From positions 25,064,505 to 25,128,504 of the forward strand of contig NC_056535.1 of NCBI RefSeq assembly GCF_910596095.1: a stretch of DNA of 64,000 bases, read 5' to 3'. Positions 23,021 through 35,598 of the stretch are shown in pieces (position 1 is the stretch's first letter; every line of letters begins with the position of its first letter). Position numbers and translations under genes: made by a program. The DNA comes from Thunnus maccoyii (Eukaryota; Chordata; Actinopteri; Scombriformes; Scombridae). Below the pieces are notes generated by a model. That model had not been told where the DNA came from. It did no database searches and saw only the letters and a list, made by a program, of their open reading frames with translations.

Positions 23021-25489
23021 TTCTAAATACAATCAAGTTATTCAAACAGAAATCTCTGCAGGAAGTTGATTCATTAAGATGTTGTTTGGTATAATTTAAC
23101 CCCTTTGAGGTTATTTTGTAGTTATAAGCATCAATAAGTACTGTATCTGATTAAATTTTGATGGAGCATTTTATCAGTGCAGATGGCTGTAAAAATCTAA
23201 CCCACTTAAACTGTCTTACACTGATTCTGGAAGTTATCAAACTCCTAGTTTAACTGAGTTGTTAGAGGTGGGTGATTTGTTGGGAACACAGACTGCCTGC
23301 ATGTGGTCTTGTCACGCAGCGTTGGGTCAAAGTGAGCAGCTTCACCTCTCTGTAGATCTGTATTTACTTACTTGTCACATATTGCATCTGACTCTCAATA
23401 CCTTTGATTCATTAATCTTACTTGTTTTCCTTTGTTTCTTTCTTTTAAGTTTCCTTCTTATTTTCCCTCCATGTTGTTCTTGCAAATTGGACAATCTTAT
23501 TTTTCAAAGTCTTTTTTTAACAGCCTGATCAGCCCTTTGAGGAAGCCATTCTTCATTGTCAGTTTACTCCAGTTTCATACTAAAATTATGATGTTATGTT
23601 AATTTGCTCTTGTTCTTGGCATTAAAGATACATGTCATGCATGAAGTTAAGAAAGTAAGGAGTGACCAGAGGTAGAGAACATAAAAAAGACACATAGTTT
23701 TGGAAAATTATGATGACATGAGGATGATAAAAGATACTAGGTTTGTCCCAAAAACTAATTAAACATATATATATGTATATAACATCTACCAATGTCAAAT
23801 GATTGCAATTCAAAGTAGGTGGTAGCGCCACTAAATTTTTACTTAAGACATTTCATTTTAAAGGTTGATCCCTACGTTTACTGAAGGCAATTAAACATCA
23901 ATACAGTGACCTCTGAAGATGTTCATCACTTAAAACTGATTAACTCCTCTTCATTTTAAATGAAGTATATCTCAAATAGCATATCTGATATTGTCAACAT
24001 AATTATCATCATGGGTAAATATAATAAATCTCTTCCCTTGCATGCTTAAATATTATGATTCACATATAACATTGTATAGAAAAAACAATTATTATACCAA
24101 TTATTTGGAATATTATAAATAAATAATATTCATAATATTCTTTGGAGATGTAGAGATACCATCCAAATATAACATAGTTTTTCTGCATTGAATTATTTTT
24201 AAAATTCTTTGATATCATTGATATCATGAGACAAATAAAAATACAATATTCATCAGATCAAACAGAAATCTACAGTCAAATCCAGTGAGAAATAAAAGTG
24301 CATTACATATATTTGATACTTTTTTGGCATTAAATACATAAAAATCATACACATAGTGTTTGTGTTTTATTTGTTATGCATGTTTCATAATTTTATTATT
24401 CACCACTTGGCTAAATGTTTGTATTGAAATTTTTTTCTCAATAAATGTTTCTGGGAGCTTTTCCTCATCCCAATGCCCTCCTCAGTGACTTAAAGTAACT
24501 TTACAGTCTTTTTTTGTAAATCTTTTATGAACCTTGTATTTTTTAAAAAAAAGTATTATTGATAATGATCAGAAGATGTATCCTTGGTGTTTCTGTAAAG
24601 GTACAGTTTGAAAACAGTTTCTCCCTCTTTGGATAATATCACACAGTGTACACATGCTGTGTGTTGACTCTCATGCAAGGCCTTTAATAGTACAAACCTT
24701 GATATGTTTGTCCCCTCAGCCTCTTCAACAACTGACACAGATTCAATATTGCCATCTTGTTTGGCTTTTTCACAAGTGTTGAACTCAAAGCCTTTGATGG
24801 ACAGATAGAGCACACAAAAACACTGCCAAGTGTTATAACACAGGCAGGAGTAACTTTACCTTTGCTTTCTCAATCACACTCTTTGCTTTGGAGAGCTGCC
24901 AAGTGTCATTCACCTGAAATGTGTGTATCAATGAACTCAAAACAAGTGTCATGTGTTGATTTTGTGGGTTCGGGGATGTGAAGACGGGGTTTTTGAAGAT
25001 CAGAGAGATGGACTGGAGACGCATTGAGAGAAAGGGACACTTAAAGAATCAACAAACTCTTAATTGAGGTGGAGATTTCTGCTTGTGTGCCCCAGGGGAG
25101 AAAGTGGACAAAACATTTTCATAACTTTTTATTCATATCACAAAAGAAAGAAACAAAAACCCTTAAAATTTAGACTGAGATATTTATCACCTGCAGGTTG
25201 CATCAGCTGTTAAATTAGTTAGTAATAAAGTTACAGGAACATGTATTGCTGTCCAACAAGAAGCAACCAACGATATAAACAGGAAGTTACTGTAGCACAC
25301 TGTAGCTGTAACATAACTTCCAAAAACAGGCCAAATAACAGTTTTAGAGACTGAAAGATTAAATAAACATAATTACCAATCATTTGTGAAAGAACGTACA
25401 ACTGTGTTTTATTTATATCTGCATACCTGGAGAAATACTGTATGTGTGGTTTAGTAATAGTAGTGTTCATGCAGTTTAGAGTGAAGCTG
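23021..25489. other. Intergenic, no gene recognised
   Basis: AT-rich. Short palindromic AT patches lie near 24110-24140. No exon, RNA gene or classified repeat is supported. Confidence 0.45.
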
Positions 25490-25938
25490 TGTTCAGACAG
25501 AATGTGAAGCGAATTTTTGCCTTGCGTTACTCAGACAAGTTTGCTGGATCATTTGTGTTTATTCGCCCTAAACAGCCCAAATACATTACTGCACATTAGC
25601 TGCTAGCTAGCAATGGATGGACTGACCATATCTGACCATATCAGCTCTGCTTCTAACTGAACTCAGAACTCACCAGGAACTCCAGTTCTTTCTGTTATTT
25701 CTCTCTAGTCTCTCTCCTTTGCCCCTCTCCTATCTATATGTTCATGAAGTACATCCATAAAGCACCATGTTATGTGCAAATTTTTCGCTAAATTTGATAT
25801 AATTTCAGCTCGCATGGATGTGTATTTGTGTCAATTCTCCTCAAATCGCGACGCCTCAGGTGAATTCACACCTACTTGTGTGTTTGCATGAATGTAATCA
25901 TGCCATGCAAAAAATTTGCTTCAAGTTCTGTCTGAATA
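25490..25938. mobile_element. MITE with imperfect terminal inverted repeats of about 30 bp
   Basis: The left end TGTTCAGACAGAATGTGAAG and the inverse complement of the right end, TATTCAGACAGAACTTGAAG, continue as matched AATTTTTGC blocks. About 449 bp, non-coding. A similar terminus (GTTCTGTCTGAACTGCATC) is at 27604-27622. Confidence 0.65.
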
Positions 25939-26364
25939 CATCATAAGAAGGAGAGATCAGATTATGCTAAGCTAACTGTCGTTATTTGGTCATTTAGTCT
26001 AACGATATTGACATTAAGTTTTGTAATTTAATGTTTAATGTGTTTTTTCTTTGAAATTTTAAGTACCATATTCAACATTACCTTTTTTACTCTTCAATCA
26101 AATTGGGTCAGATATTAGCAAGCTAACGTTATCTTTGTCAGTTGATTTATTCAGCTAGTTTACGCAACAGTTCCACCTACAGCTAGTAGGTGTGAATATT
26201 TAGTTTCAACTAATCTCTAATTAAAAACTAGTTTGTGTGGTGCAACCAGTTATAATTTAGTGGTGCATAAATCTCCACTTAGTAAACACTTCCATTATAA
26301 CAAGGCTAAGTTTGTAACTATAGAAAAACCTGATTGGATGTTACATTCTTCATTTCCACACCCG

Positions 26365-26780
26365 TTTCAACATTTTGGGAAATAAGCTTATTCACTTTCT
26401 TATCGAGTGTTAGATGATAGGCTACCACTCTTGTGTCTGCCTGTTAAATATGTAGCTAGTTGTAGCTGACGGCCAGTTAGCTTAGCTTAGCACAAAGACT
26501 GTAAACAGTGGGAAACAGCTAGCCTGGCTCTGTCTAAAGGTACATATAACTCCCTACTGAACCACAACATGTTGTTTTTAGACCTTGTTTTTTGTCTGGA
26601 TTAAACAAACAAGATATAACTTGTTAATTACTGAGCTTTAGAGGTGATGCTAGGTGAAATTTGTTAGATAGAGCCAGGATCACTGTTTCCAAACTAAGCT
26701 AACTGGCTGCGAGTGGTAGCTTCATGTTTACCATATATGAGTGACATTAAACACTGATTGGGAACTACAGATAAACATTT
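26365..26780 (+). mobile_element. Interspersed repeat, TTAGCTTAGC family, copy 3
   Basis: Carries TTTCAACATTTTGGGAAATA, GTTAGCTTAGCTTAGCAC and AAACAGCTAGCCTGGCTCTG in the same order as copies 1 and 2. Confidence 0.65.
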
Positions 26781-26941
26781 ATTTAAAGCCTGACTGGACA
26801 CTTTCAGAGGTTTTTCCACATGGTAGTGAATGAGATAATATAGTTATGTGAAACCAGCAGCTCTATGTGTGTGTGCGCATAATATGAACTCTTCAGGAAC
26901 TGTTTTGTGGAGGTTACAAAACAAAATCTTGGTGAGTATGG

Positions 26942-27477
26942 GCAGTGGGAAAAGTATTTATATTAATTAAGTAACGGTGGCTTTACCACAGTATAAAGAT
27001 AATCTATTACAAAAAAAGTCAAGCATTTAAAATGTTACTAAAGTACAGAAACAACGAAATGTACTTGCAGTATCAAAAGTAAAAGTATTAATTATGCAGA
27101 ATAGCCCTATAGTCAGTGTTTTATTATCCTCAAATGGATCATATTTATGGATGCATTAACATGTCAGCAGTACTGTAGTATTGTAGTTGATCATGGTGGA
27201 GCTCATTTGAACTGCTTTACTGGGTAGTTTAATCTATAAAATTGCATCAGATTTTATAAACTAATCATATGTTTTATATTTAAAATCTTAAATAAGTAAC
27301 TAGTTACTATAGCTGTTGAATTCATGTAGTAGAGTAAAAACTACAACATTTTGACCATGTAGTACTACTCATGTAGTAGAGCAGAAGTATGAAGTAGCAT
27401 AAAATGAAATTACTCACGTAAAGTACATGTACCTCAAAATTGTTTAAGTAAATGTGCTTGGTTACTTTCCAGTGACA
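26942..27477. mobile_element. hAT-type non-autonomous element
   Basis: Starts near CAGTGGGAAAAGTATTTATA and ends near TTACTTTCCAGTGAC, which are inverted ends. Internal GCAGTATCAAAAGTAAAAGT and AAGTACATGTACCTCAAAAT are typical of the family that also supplied the 6211-6600 foldback. Confidence 0.6.
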
Positions 27478-29394
27478 TTTATACTGTATATATGAGTTTT
27501 TGGTATGTTTTTGTTGTTGTTGTTTACCAAAGAGATAAAAATACAGCTTTCAACCTGGGATTTAGGTGTTTCACATACAAACTGTCTTCTACTGTAGTTT
27601 TGAGTTCTGTCTGAACTGCATCACACACAAATATAGTGCTAAGTATCTAAGTATATAGTAAAAACTGCATTAGAAGAACTGTGTTCATTAGTAGATGCTG
27701 GCCAACTTTGGATATCAGATTACAGTCTATATGACAACAGTATACAATACAGCATCTCTTTATTTGGCTCTTTGTCAAATTGGAAAAAATAACCCTAGAT
27801 GATGTCATGGTGATGTCATCAGGGTTATGTCTGCTTGGATTTGAAGACAACAAATTATAGCAGACATCATATGTTGCAAACTGGGAGTTTAAAAGAGACA
27901 GAGAGAGTTTAATGAAAAGATGCTATTGGATGCATTATGGGAAATGTAGGATACAGTGTTTCTGGAGCTTCTCCCATGCTAGGGAGTAAAAGTCAGGATA
28001 TCTTGGCCTCTACCACCTCGCTTTTGATCTGTCTTTTGTGAGCTCATTAAATGTATGGAAGTGCCATACTAAATTACCAATATTTATTAACAGCACAAAT
28101 TACAGCCTCAAAAATAATAAAAGAGTTATATCATCATCTGTGACAGTCTCAAACAAACACGGTGAGCTTTAAAACACTGATAAATGGTCACTGCTATTTT
28201 GGATATTTTGACCCCAAGTTGTTATATGTTTTTCTCCTTCCTGAAAAATAAGAATACATCCAATGTTGCCCTGAACAGGCTAAAAATCTTGATGCTGAAC
28301 ACAGACTGCCAGAACCCTTATTGGCTCAAAAAAAAGTATGTTACAGGGGAAGATATTTTGCTCAGACAATAAAAATACAGTCTTACTGCCTCCAAGTGGC
28401 ACTAAAGTAAATCTGAGCACTTTGTTCAGACATCAGTAGTACATGATTACTCATTGTACATTTATCTTCTGACAGTGAGCAAACAACAAAGCCTCTTCAT
28501 AACAGTAGTCATAGTACTGATCTTTGGTGATGTGGTGGATTCAATTTATAAACAAAATTCACAGGTTATATGTGCTTGAGTTTAATTAATTATCCATTCT
28601 CAGGGTTTTAATTACATTAACATATGGAATTAGCATGAGACGTTTTATTCTGCAGTGCAGCAATCATTGAGCTGGCCAAAACCACTTAGGTATAATTGTT
28701 TCCAAGTATTGAATTCTCAATAAACATATTTTTTGACTTGTTTGTGTCAATTTAAGCCTCCTCAGAACCTTTGAGTGCACCCTTCCCATGTATAAAATGA
28801 CAAGATGGTGAAATAAGCTCTAAATCTGAACAGCCTGAGGAACAACTTGACTCTCACAGTTCTAAGACTCTTTATATACACACCCTCAATCTATAATAAG
28901 ATTTTTTTTTTTTATGAGACTTGTGTAACATGCTGAGCAAAATAAGATACTCATATAATGTTGTGACACTGTCTGGCAGCTGTAGGTTACAATTACTTTG
29001 CTTTCTGGTACTGTGAAAAGTTTGTTTTGACATAGTGAACAGCATTTTTCTGCACCAAACCTCCAGTCCATATGCTCCACATTCAAGCATGCCTTCTCCT
29101 AAGATGTGTGTCCTGTGGGATGAAACACATGGAGGAATCCTACATACACATGAGAGGAACATGAGAACTCCCCACACAGTGCCTCAAATTCCCTGTCAAT
29201 ATTGATTTATGTCGAGCCTTTTATAGTCCAATTCTTAGAACAAAGTGTGAACTTGAAAGGCAAATTCCACCTCAAACTGAACTTTAAGGTCACTCAAAGT
29301 GTCTAATCAAGTGTTTAAAGCCAGGTTTTAAAAACTTTGGCACCTCCCAGTGGTAGCATCAAAAGACACACTGTAGCAAACACAGTGAGTGCAT
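27478..29394. other. Intergenic, no gene recognised
   Basis: No supported gene. AT-rich, with only chance open frames up to about 100 codons. Confidence 0.45.
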
Positions 29395-29795
29395 TTAAAT
29401 GGACACTGGTATGCTGGTTATATCTTTGTTCATGCAAACATCATATCCTGGTTTTAGAAACCAAGAAATATGCCACTTGCAGTACTCCTAATCTAGGTTT
29501 CTGATCACTGTCTGCCATGTGCGCAGATGTGTCCTCAACTTGAGTTATGTAGTAATCATGCAATAAAAAAAATGATGCTGATCGACAATATACAGAAATA
29601 ATCATATACACCTTGAAATGAAAATGAAAATCTCACACAACTCTCACTTTTCACTAGCGTACTCTGTTACTGGTGATCAGATGAAGTAAAATCCAGTATA
29701 TACAGGGAGCAGAATTACCAGGTATCATTATGTTCCATGTAAACATCATATTTCTAACATTTTATCATCAAAACCAGGATACTAATGTGCACGTT
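29395..29795. mobile_element. Possible MITE with degenerate inverted ends
   Basis: GACACTGGTATGCTGGTTAT near the left edge and AACCAGGATACTAATGTGCA near the right edge are imperfect inverse complements. CAAACATCATATCCTGG and AAACATCATATTTCTAAC lie inside. Non-coding. Confidence 0.45.
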
Positions 29796-30306
29796 GACAA
29801 ACTCAGTGTCCCCCACAGATCTGATTTAGGGACACTAAAGACACAGAAAAAATGATCTGAAAAACAGCACAGACTGCATCAAAATTCACTTGAACTGTCT
29901 CATTTTTGTGCAAAGAAATACTTATGGCATCAAAGTAATTTGAACAATGCTATAAAGTCACATGAGTAATATTTTGCCTTTAAATACACTGTCGGTCTCC
30001 AAACCTAAACACAATGAATTTCTGCATAATATAAGTATAAAGTATGGAAAATAACTTATATTATATTAATTATATTATATTAGGTTCTGCAATTTTGAAA
30101 AATGTTCCTGAGTTGTTAAACATAAAAAGATACTTTTTTTCTTGTCCTATTCACTATCATTTTCAGTTCAACATTCGTCATCAATTTACACTACTTACTT
30201 TATCTCTACTTCATCATCTGTTGCGGGTACGTTTGGACTGAACCACCATCCCCACATTCAGGTGTGGCTTGATACCTACTTATTACTTAGGCTACTTATT
30301 CACAAT

Positions 30307-31214
30307 TAGGGATGCACGATATTGGATTTTTCGCCGATATCCGATATGCCAATATTTCCAACTCATTGTGGCTGATTGCCGATGCCAATACCGATATATG
30401 CACATATTTTTTTTCCAGCTGGCTGAGGGGACTATTTTGCATGCAAGCATAGCTTGTACTAAGTATGATCAAGAAAGACAATATATCCCCCCCCCCCCCC
30501 CCCCCCCCAACAGAGTGGTACATCCTATCAGCCTAGGTGTTTCCTATCTGTGCTCAGTGCTCTGGTTGGATTCACACGTGAAGCTGAAACTATAGTTGCC
30601 GCGTCCGCGAGGGTCTGTGTGACGTAAATTTCGTCATCAGATGGCGTGCGCGTAGGCTCTCTGCGGACATCCGCGCACCTGCAATTTGTTGTGTCTGCGC
30701 GGACCTGTCCGCACCAGTCCGCGCGGTCACAACGCTGTGTTCCTGTAGACGGCGATCTACTGCGCATGTGTAGAACGCGTTCTCCACGCAGACCCCAGAG
30801 GGTAGTATGAACACATCAACTCTCCTTCCGTGGTATCCGCAGCTGTCCGTGTGCGCGCCGCTTGGGAGTATAAATGAAGCTTTAGCTGAGAGGCTAGTGG
30901 AGCAAATTGCAGGTACGCAGATGAGCCTATGCGCACACGACGAAATTTATGTCACGCGGACCCCAGCGGCAACTATAATTTCAGCCTAAGCCGCACCAGC
31001 TGAGGCGGCAGTCAGGCAGCTGAGTGAAGTGAAGCCTGCAGAGGAAACACCGGGACCGTCAGGGTGAAACAGTCCGTGGAGGGAAGCACAGTCAGGTGGC
31101 GGAGGAGAAGGCAACAAATCGGCAGAAACAGCAGAAATGACCGATGACAATATTTCATTCTACAGCTTTTATCGGCCGATACCGATGACGTGCCGATAAT
31201 ATCGTGCCTCCCTA
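30307..31214. mobile_element. hAT-family non-autonomous transposon, 908 bp, with 8-bp TSD
   Basis: Termini TAGGGATGCACGATATTGG and CGATAATATCGTGCCTCCCTA-type are inverted repeats and are flanked by TTCACAAT on both sides (30299-30306 and 31215-31222), the 8-bp duplication typical of hAT. Internal ends carry repeated CGATATnGC-type motifs. A poly-C tract lies at 30488-30508. A GC-rich inverted-repeat element is nested at 30583-30985. No transposase is encoded. Confidence 0.85.
30583..30985. mobile_element. GC-rich MITE nested within the hAT element
   Basis: The left arm GCTGAAACTATAGTTGCCGC and the inverse complement of the right arm, GCTGAAATTATAGTTGCCGC, continue for about 100 bp, including TAAATTTCGTC and ACCTGCAATTTG in opposite orientation. 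CpG density far exceeds that of the flanks. No clear target duplication found. Confidence 0.65.
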
Positions 31215-31609
31215 TTCACAATTGTACTCATTTTTAATTCATCAGCTGGCTCTGATAGCCTGTTCCTTATGTCTGTTTGTGTCTTTGTTTAGAGACATTA
31301 CTGTTTGCAGTAACGCTAGATATGTGTCATGAGACGCATTCATATTATCGATATATTTATGGACATTTTTGTAAAAATCTAAATAGAATATTGATTGTTG
31401 AACATTAGGGTTTGATTTGAATAAATGAATTCATTAATTAAGAAATCCCTCAAGTGATAATTGTTCTTGACAAAATAAATATTGATATTGGTACCCACGT
31501 GTATTTAACTTGAATGAAAAGATTTATTATTCCTTTTTAATTGACAGTTACACCACTTAACATTTTTTTATGCCTATTAAATAAAAACTTTTTCAAGATT
31601 TTTTTTTAG

Positions 31610-31915
31610 AATACTGATGAAAAGACACTCAGTTGGTATAACAGATGAGTGCCTCAGTGTTACTTTTGTAGCTAAATGGCGCCCTCTACTGTCTACCAGT
31701 CACAATCAATAGTAGAGTAACTTACCATATTACTATACTATACTATCCTCCTGACTGTGACAGCACTAACACAAGTTAGTTCATAAGAGGTGTGTGTGAG
31801 TGGTCAGAGATATTTTTCTATCATGTAGCAGACCATGTTTGGTATCAAAATGGTGAATGACATATGAGATTCCCAAAGAACTTTTTACTTCACAAAGCTG
31901 TCTGAGAAATCTGAT
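31610..31915. repeat. Duplicated segment (partner at 42960-43265)
   Basis: CACTCAGTTGGTATAACAGA, ATGGCGCCCTCTACTGTCTA, CTCCTGACTGTGACAGCACT and GGTATCAAAATGGTGAATGA appear in the same order and spacing at 42960-43265. The partner carries extra bases (about 43166-43185). It may be a segmental duplication or an interspersed repeat. Confidence 0.7.
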
Positions 31916-31984
31916 TACTTTAAATGTCCCCTGGAAAAATGTATTCATTTTCTTTTGTAAATATATTTTTAAAAATGTATACTG

Positions 31985-32880
31985 CCAAAAATGTGAAATA
32001 AATGTAAATAAATTAACATTTATTTCACATTGCACTTGGTAAATAATTGTAGCCCTTATCATCACTAATGGTTTTTATTAACATCTTTCATACTTTGACA
32101 GTGAAACAAGTGTTAAAATACATTCTATTTGGTATTAAGATGGCTGTACAGAAACCCTGGCAGTGGCCGTTATTCAGATTTACCAATTAAATAAGAATTG
32201 CATAATAAAATGGCTTTTGCGTAGCTGTCTACTGTAGTGACAATGTGTGAAAGGGTTTTTAAGCTAAGCAGCCAAATGGTTAAATGCTATAATGAAATTA
32301 GAGTCTAATTTTACATTTTTCCTCATCATTTCTATTACACTTGAATTTGCTAGCTCTAGACTGTAATGAATTATCAATGCTGTTTCTTTATTTCCTCATC
32401 CTTTATATGGATCATCAACTGGTGAGGATGCTGACTTTTTGTCTGGGACATACAGCTTTAGCTTCAATCTTTAAACACAGTATCATGTATCTAGCCATCA
32501 ACTGCACATTGAAGTTAACTGTAAAAATTAAAGTCAGTTGGAGACAGCTCTTATGAAATGCATGGAGACGACATTAGCTTAATTAGCTTGCTCGCTACAG
32601 CTGATAAAATCTGACAGTGAAAGTTGTCAGGGTGTGGTCAGTCTCCCAATTTATGTTGGGAAAAGCATTTGCCTCCCTGATCCTAAACAGGATAAATATG
32701 GATGGGTACAGGAGGAGCTGACAAATTGATCTGGTTTGATTCATGAAAGTTGTAAGCTGAGCTAACTGTCTAAAAACCACCAAAATGGATTCGGGGTGAT
32801 TTCTTGAGATAGATACAGTTGTTAGATAAAGAGGACACTGACCCAGGTGTCCTGTCACTCCAGTTTGGGAACTGTTTTTA
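31985..32880. repeat. Orphan copy of lipocalin-gene upstream flank
   Basis: ATGTGAAATAAATGTAAATA, TGGTAAATAATTGTAGCCCT, TTTTGCGTAGCTGTCTACTG, CATCAACTGGTGAGGATGCT and ACAGTTGTTAGATAAAGA are matched, in order, by 47955-48770 just upstream of lipocalin gene A. Parts (GCTGAGCTAACTGTCTAAAA) match upstream of gene B at 56545-56640. No lipocalin exon 1 follows; a Gypsy LTR begins at 32997. Confidence 0.75.
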
Positions 32881-33767
32881 TCTGGTAATAGTTACTTGCC
32901 AGTGTATCTACATAATAATTTGCAAGTAATATTAACTTGGGATAGACTAATTCAGAGAGGCTGTCAACAGCCTCAAAATGCAAAAAACAATGCAGATGTT
33001 ACCGGTGCCAGACCTAGGGGAAATCTGGACCGGCAGCAAAGGTTACACAGGCAAGGGTGCACTGCGCAGCCAATTAGAACATAGTCTGTGGATTAATAAG
33101 GGAGAGAGCCAATGCTCATTTAATATCAAATACAACATAATACAAAACTGTACATATTTCTCAGTTACATCAGCTTTCTAAAACCCGTTGCTTTAAAGTT
33201 CATGTTTTACATTCATACCAAAACATATGTTACAGAAATAAAATAAATGTTGAAACCAAATTGACAAAAAGAATATAAAACATTCTGTCTTAAGAAAAAT
33301 AACTTCACACGAATTTAAAATATGATTTACATTCCTGAATAAATAAGAATAGGCTTAACTAAAATATAATGTACTATATATATAAAATATAATCTAAGAT
33401 ATATATATATATATACATATATAAAATATATGTATAAAATATAACAGTACAAAAATTATATTACCCAAAACTCACATTTACTTTACTCACATTACTACAA
33501 TCACTCCTATTTTAACACGTACACCACAGCTACACTCATCCTACACTGATATGACATACACAGAGCCTTTCTGCAACATTAGCATAACACTCTCTTAGAC
33601 TTGCACTTAACCTCTTAACAAAACAGCGCAACTACGCCCTGTTAACAAGCAACCGGAAGTGAAACTGGTTTGAATATAACAATATAGCAATCTTTTAAAC
33701 ACATTTTTATATGTTACCACATGCAAATGTCTGTAACTTGTACTGACAAAACAGAGGAAAACTGGCG

Positions 33768-33914
33768 AATGACGTAATCTTCAATTTCACGTTGCATGAA
33801 GGGCCAATATAACCTTTCTCTTGCTAAATGAATGACTTTGTCGGCGCTGATGTGCCCCATGTCATCATGCAGGTGTCTCAGCACAGTCGACTTAAGCTTA
33901 CTGGGGAGTACCAA
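33768..33914 (-). pseudogene. Integrase zinc-finger remnant of the Gypsy element
   Basis: HLHDDMGHISADKVIHLARE then YWPFMQREIEDYV is the His half of the HHCC integrase zinc-binding domain. The expected Cys pair and the whole DDE core are absent, because the frame runs straight into LTR-like sequence at about 33768. An internal deletion between pol and the 3' LTR is inferred. Confidence 0.7.
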
Positions 33915-34039
33915 CTGTTTCCTTTGTCCTGTCTGCCTGTACAGTATTCCCTTGTCAAGTGTGAATCTGTTCCATTAGTGTATTAGTCTGCATGCTTGCC
34001 TCGTGTCTTTGTCATTAGGATTCCATCCTCTTTTTGAGG

Positions 34040-35343
34040 TTATAACCTCACAGATGGGAGCATCTTCCCTTTGAGCTTCCTGACACTTTCTGGGGTGATA
34101 ACTGGAATGCCTTCATGAGGGGTTTCATTGGCACCAGGGCGCATCTGCGATGCAGCCACCCATGGCACATCACTGTCTCTCATTGCTCTGTTCCCCTGCC
34201 AGATGGCAGAAATAAAATCTGGGGGCATTATTTCAGTGTACTCTTTCAAGTGGTCATGGAGTTGGACTGGATATCGTGAGAGGGTGTCAGCGTCTGTGTT
34301 TGACTTGCCTGGCTGATATCTGATGGTGACTCGCCCACCCAACGATACCCGACTGCATTCAACTTGGCTATGCTCAAAACATAAGTGAGGGGATTATTCT
34401 CTGTGTACACATTGAAGGTGGGTGCATAATAGAAGTAATCTATAAATTTGTCGCAGATCGCCCACTTCAGTGCAAAAAACTCCAGTTTGCCAGAATGGAG
34501 ATGATAATTCTTCTCAGCAGGCATGAGTGATCTGGAGCCAAAAGCAATGACATGGAGCTTGTTTCCCTGCTGCTGATAGAGCACTGCACACATACCCTCA
34601 TTTGACACATCGGTGTGAAGGACGAAGGGCAACTCAAAATCTGGGTAGGCCAAGATGGATGGACTGGTTAACATGTCAACAAGGTGCGACACCACTGCAC
34701 TGTGTTCTGGTGTCCACTGGACAGGTGCCTTGGATGGGAGATGGCCATTACAGGGCTTAGTCTTGCTTGTTCTAACTGAGGTGGCTCACTTGGACTTTCT
34801 ATGAGCTTAAACAGGGGCCTGGCTATCCTTGAAAAGTCTTGTATGAAGGTTCTATAATAGCCCAAAAACCCAAGGAGAGCTCTGACCTCATCAACATTCT
34901 TTAGCTCCCTATCCTTCAGGTGGTAAACTGCCTCCAGATCTTTGGACACCTTCACTGGTCACTAGGTGCCCTACATACCTGACCTGACTTTTGAATAATT
35001 CACATTTCTTTGGACGTAGTTTAACACCATGCTTCCGCAGGCGGTGGAGCACCTTCCTCAGGTCATCAACGTGGTCATGAAAGGTCATGGAAAAGCAGAG
35101 CATGTCATCCAAGTATGGAGAGCAGCACTCGTCCCTTAGACCATCAAGGACTCCCTCCATGCACCTTTGAAAAGCGGCTGGGGCGTTGGTAAGGCCAAAT
35201 GGGAGGTGGATCCACTTGTACAGCCCCCAGGGCGTGCTAAAGGATGTGAGGTGTCTGGAGCTCTCGTCGACAAAACCCTGGTGGTAAGCGCTGCCCTGCT
35301 CGAGTACTGAGAACCACAAGTAGCCCCCAAGGTTGTCCAGCAA
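34040..35343 (-). pseudogene. Reverse transcriptase-RNase H of the Gypsy element, broken
   Basis: The RT palm is recognisable by [20 protein letters not shown] and the catalytic YLDD at 35104-35115. The connection domain follows (VRALLGFLGYYRTFIQDFSR, frame 34955-34668). RNase H (frame 34695-34246) has VLHTDVSNEGMCAVLYQQ and ALKWAICDKFIDYFYYAP, and the tail RYQPGKSNTDADTLSRYP sits in a further frame (34342-34040). At least three frame changes prevent expression. Domain order is that of Ty3/Gypsy. Confidence 0.8.
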
Positions 35344-35598
35344 ATCTTGGATGCACGGAAGGTGGTGGTGCCTGAGGAAGGGCTGTTGTTGAGCAGGGGC
35401 CCCTAGGTGTCACACTGTCAGCAGGCTTTACCACTTGCGCCAGATGTTTGGTCAGTAAGGACACTTGTCCAGTCAGTTCTTCAATAGCAGCACGGTTAGC
35501 CTGTAGACAGTGTCAACTTTATCTTGCTTAGCTGAGTCATTACAGTCAAGCTGAGCTGTGCTGGCTGTCACTGGTTGGGTTTTGCTTCTTGTGCCAAG

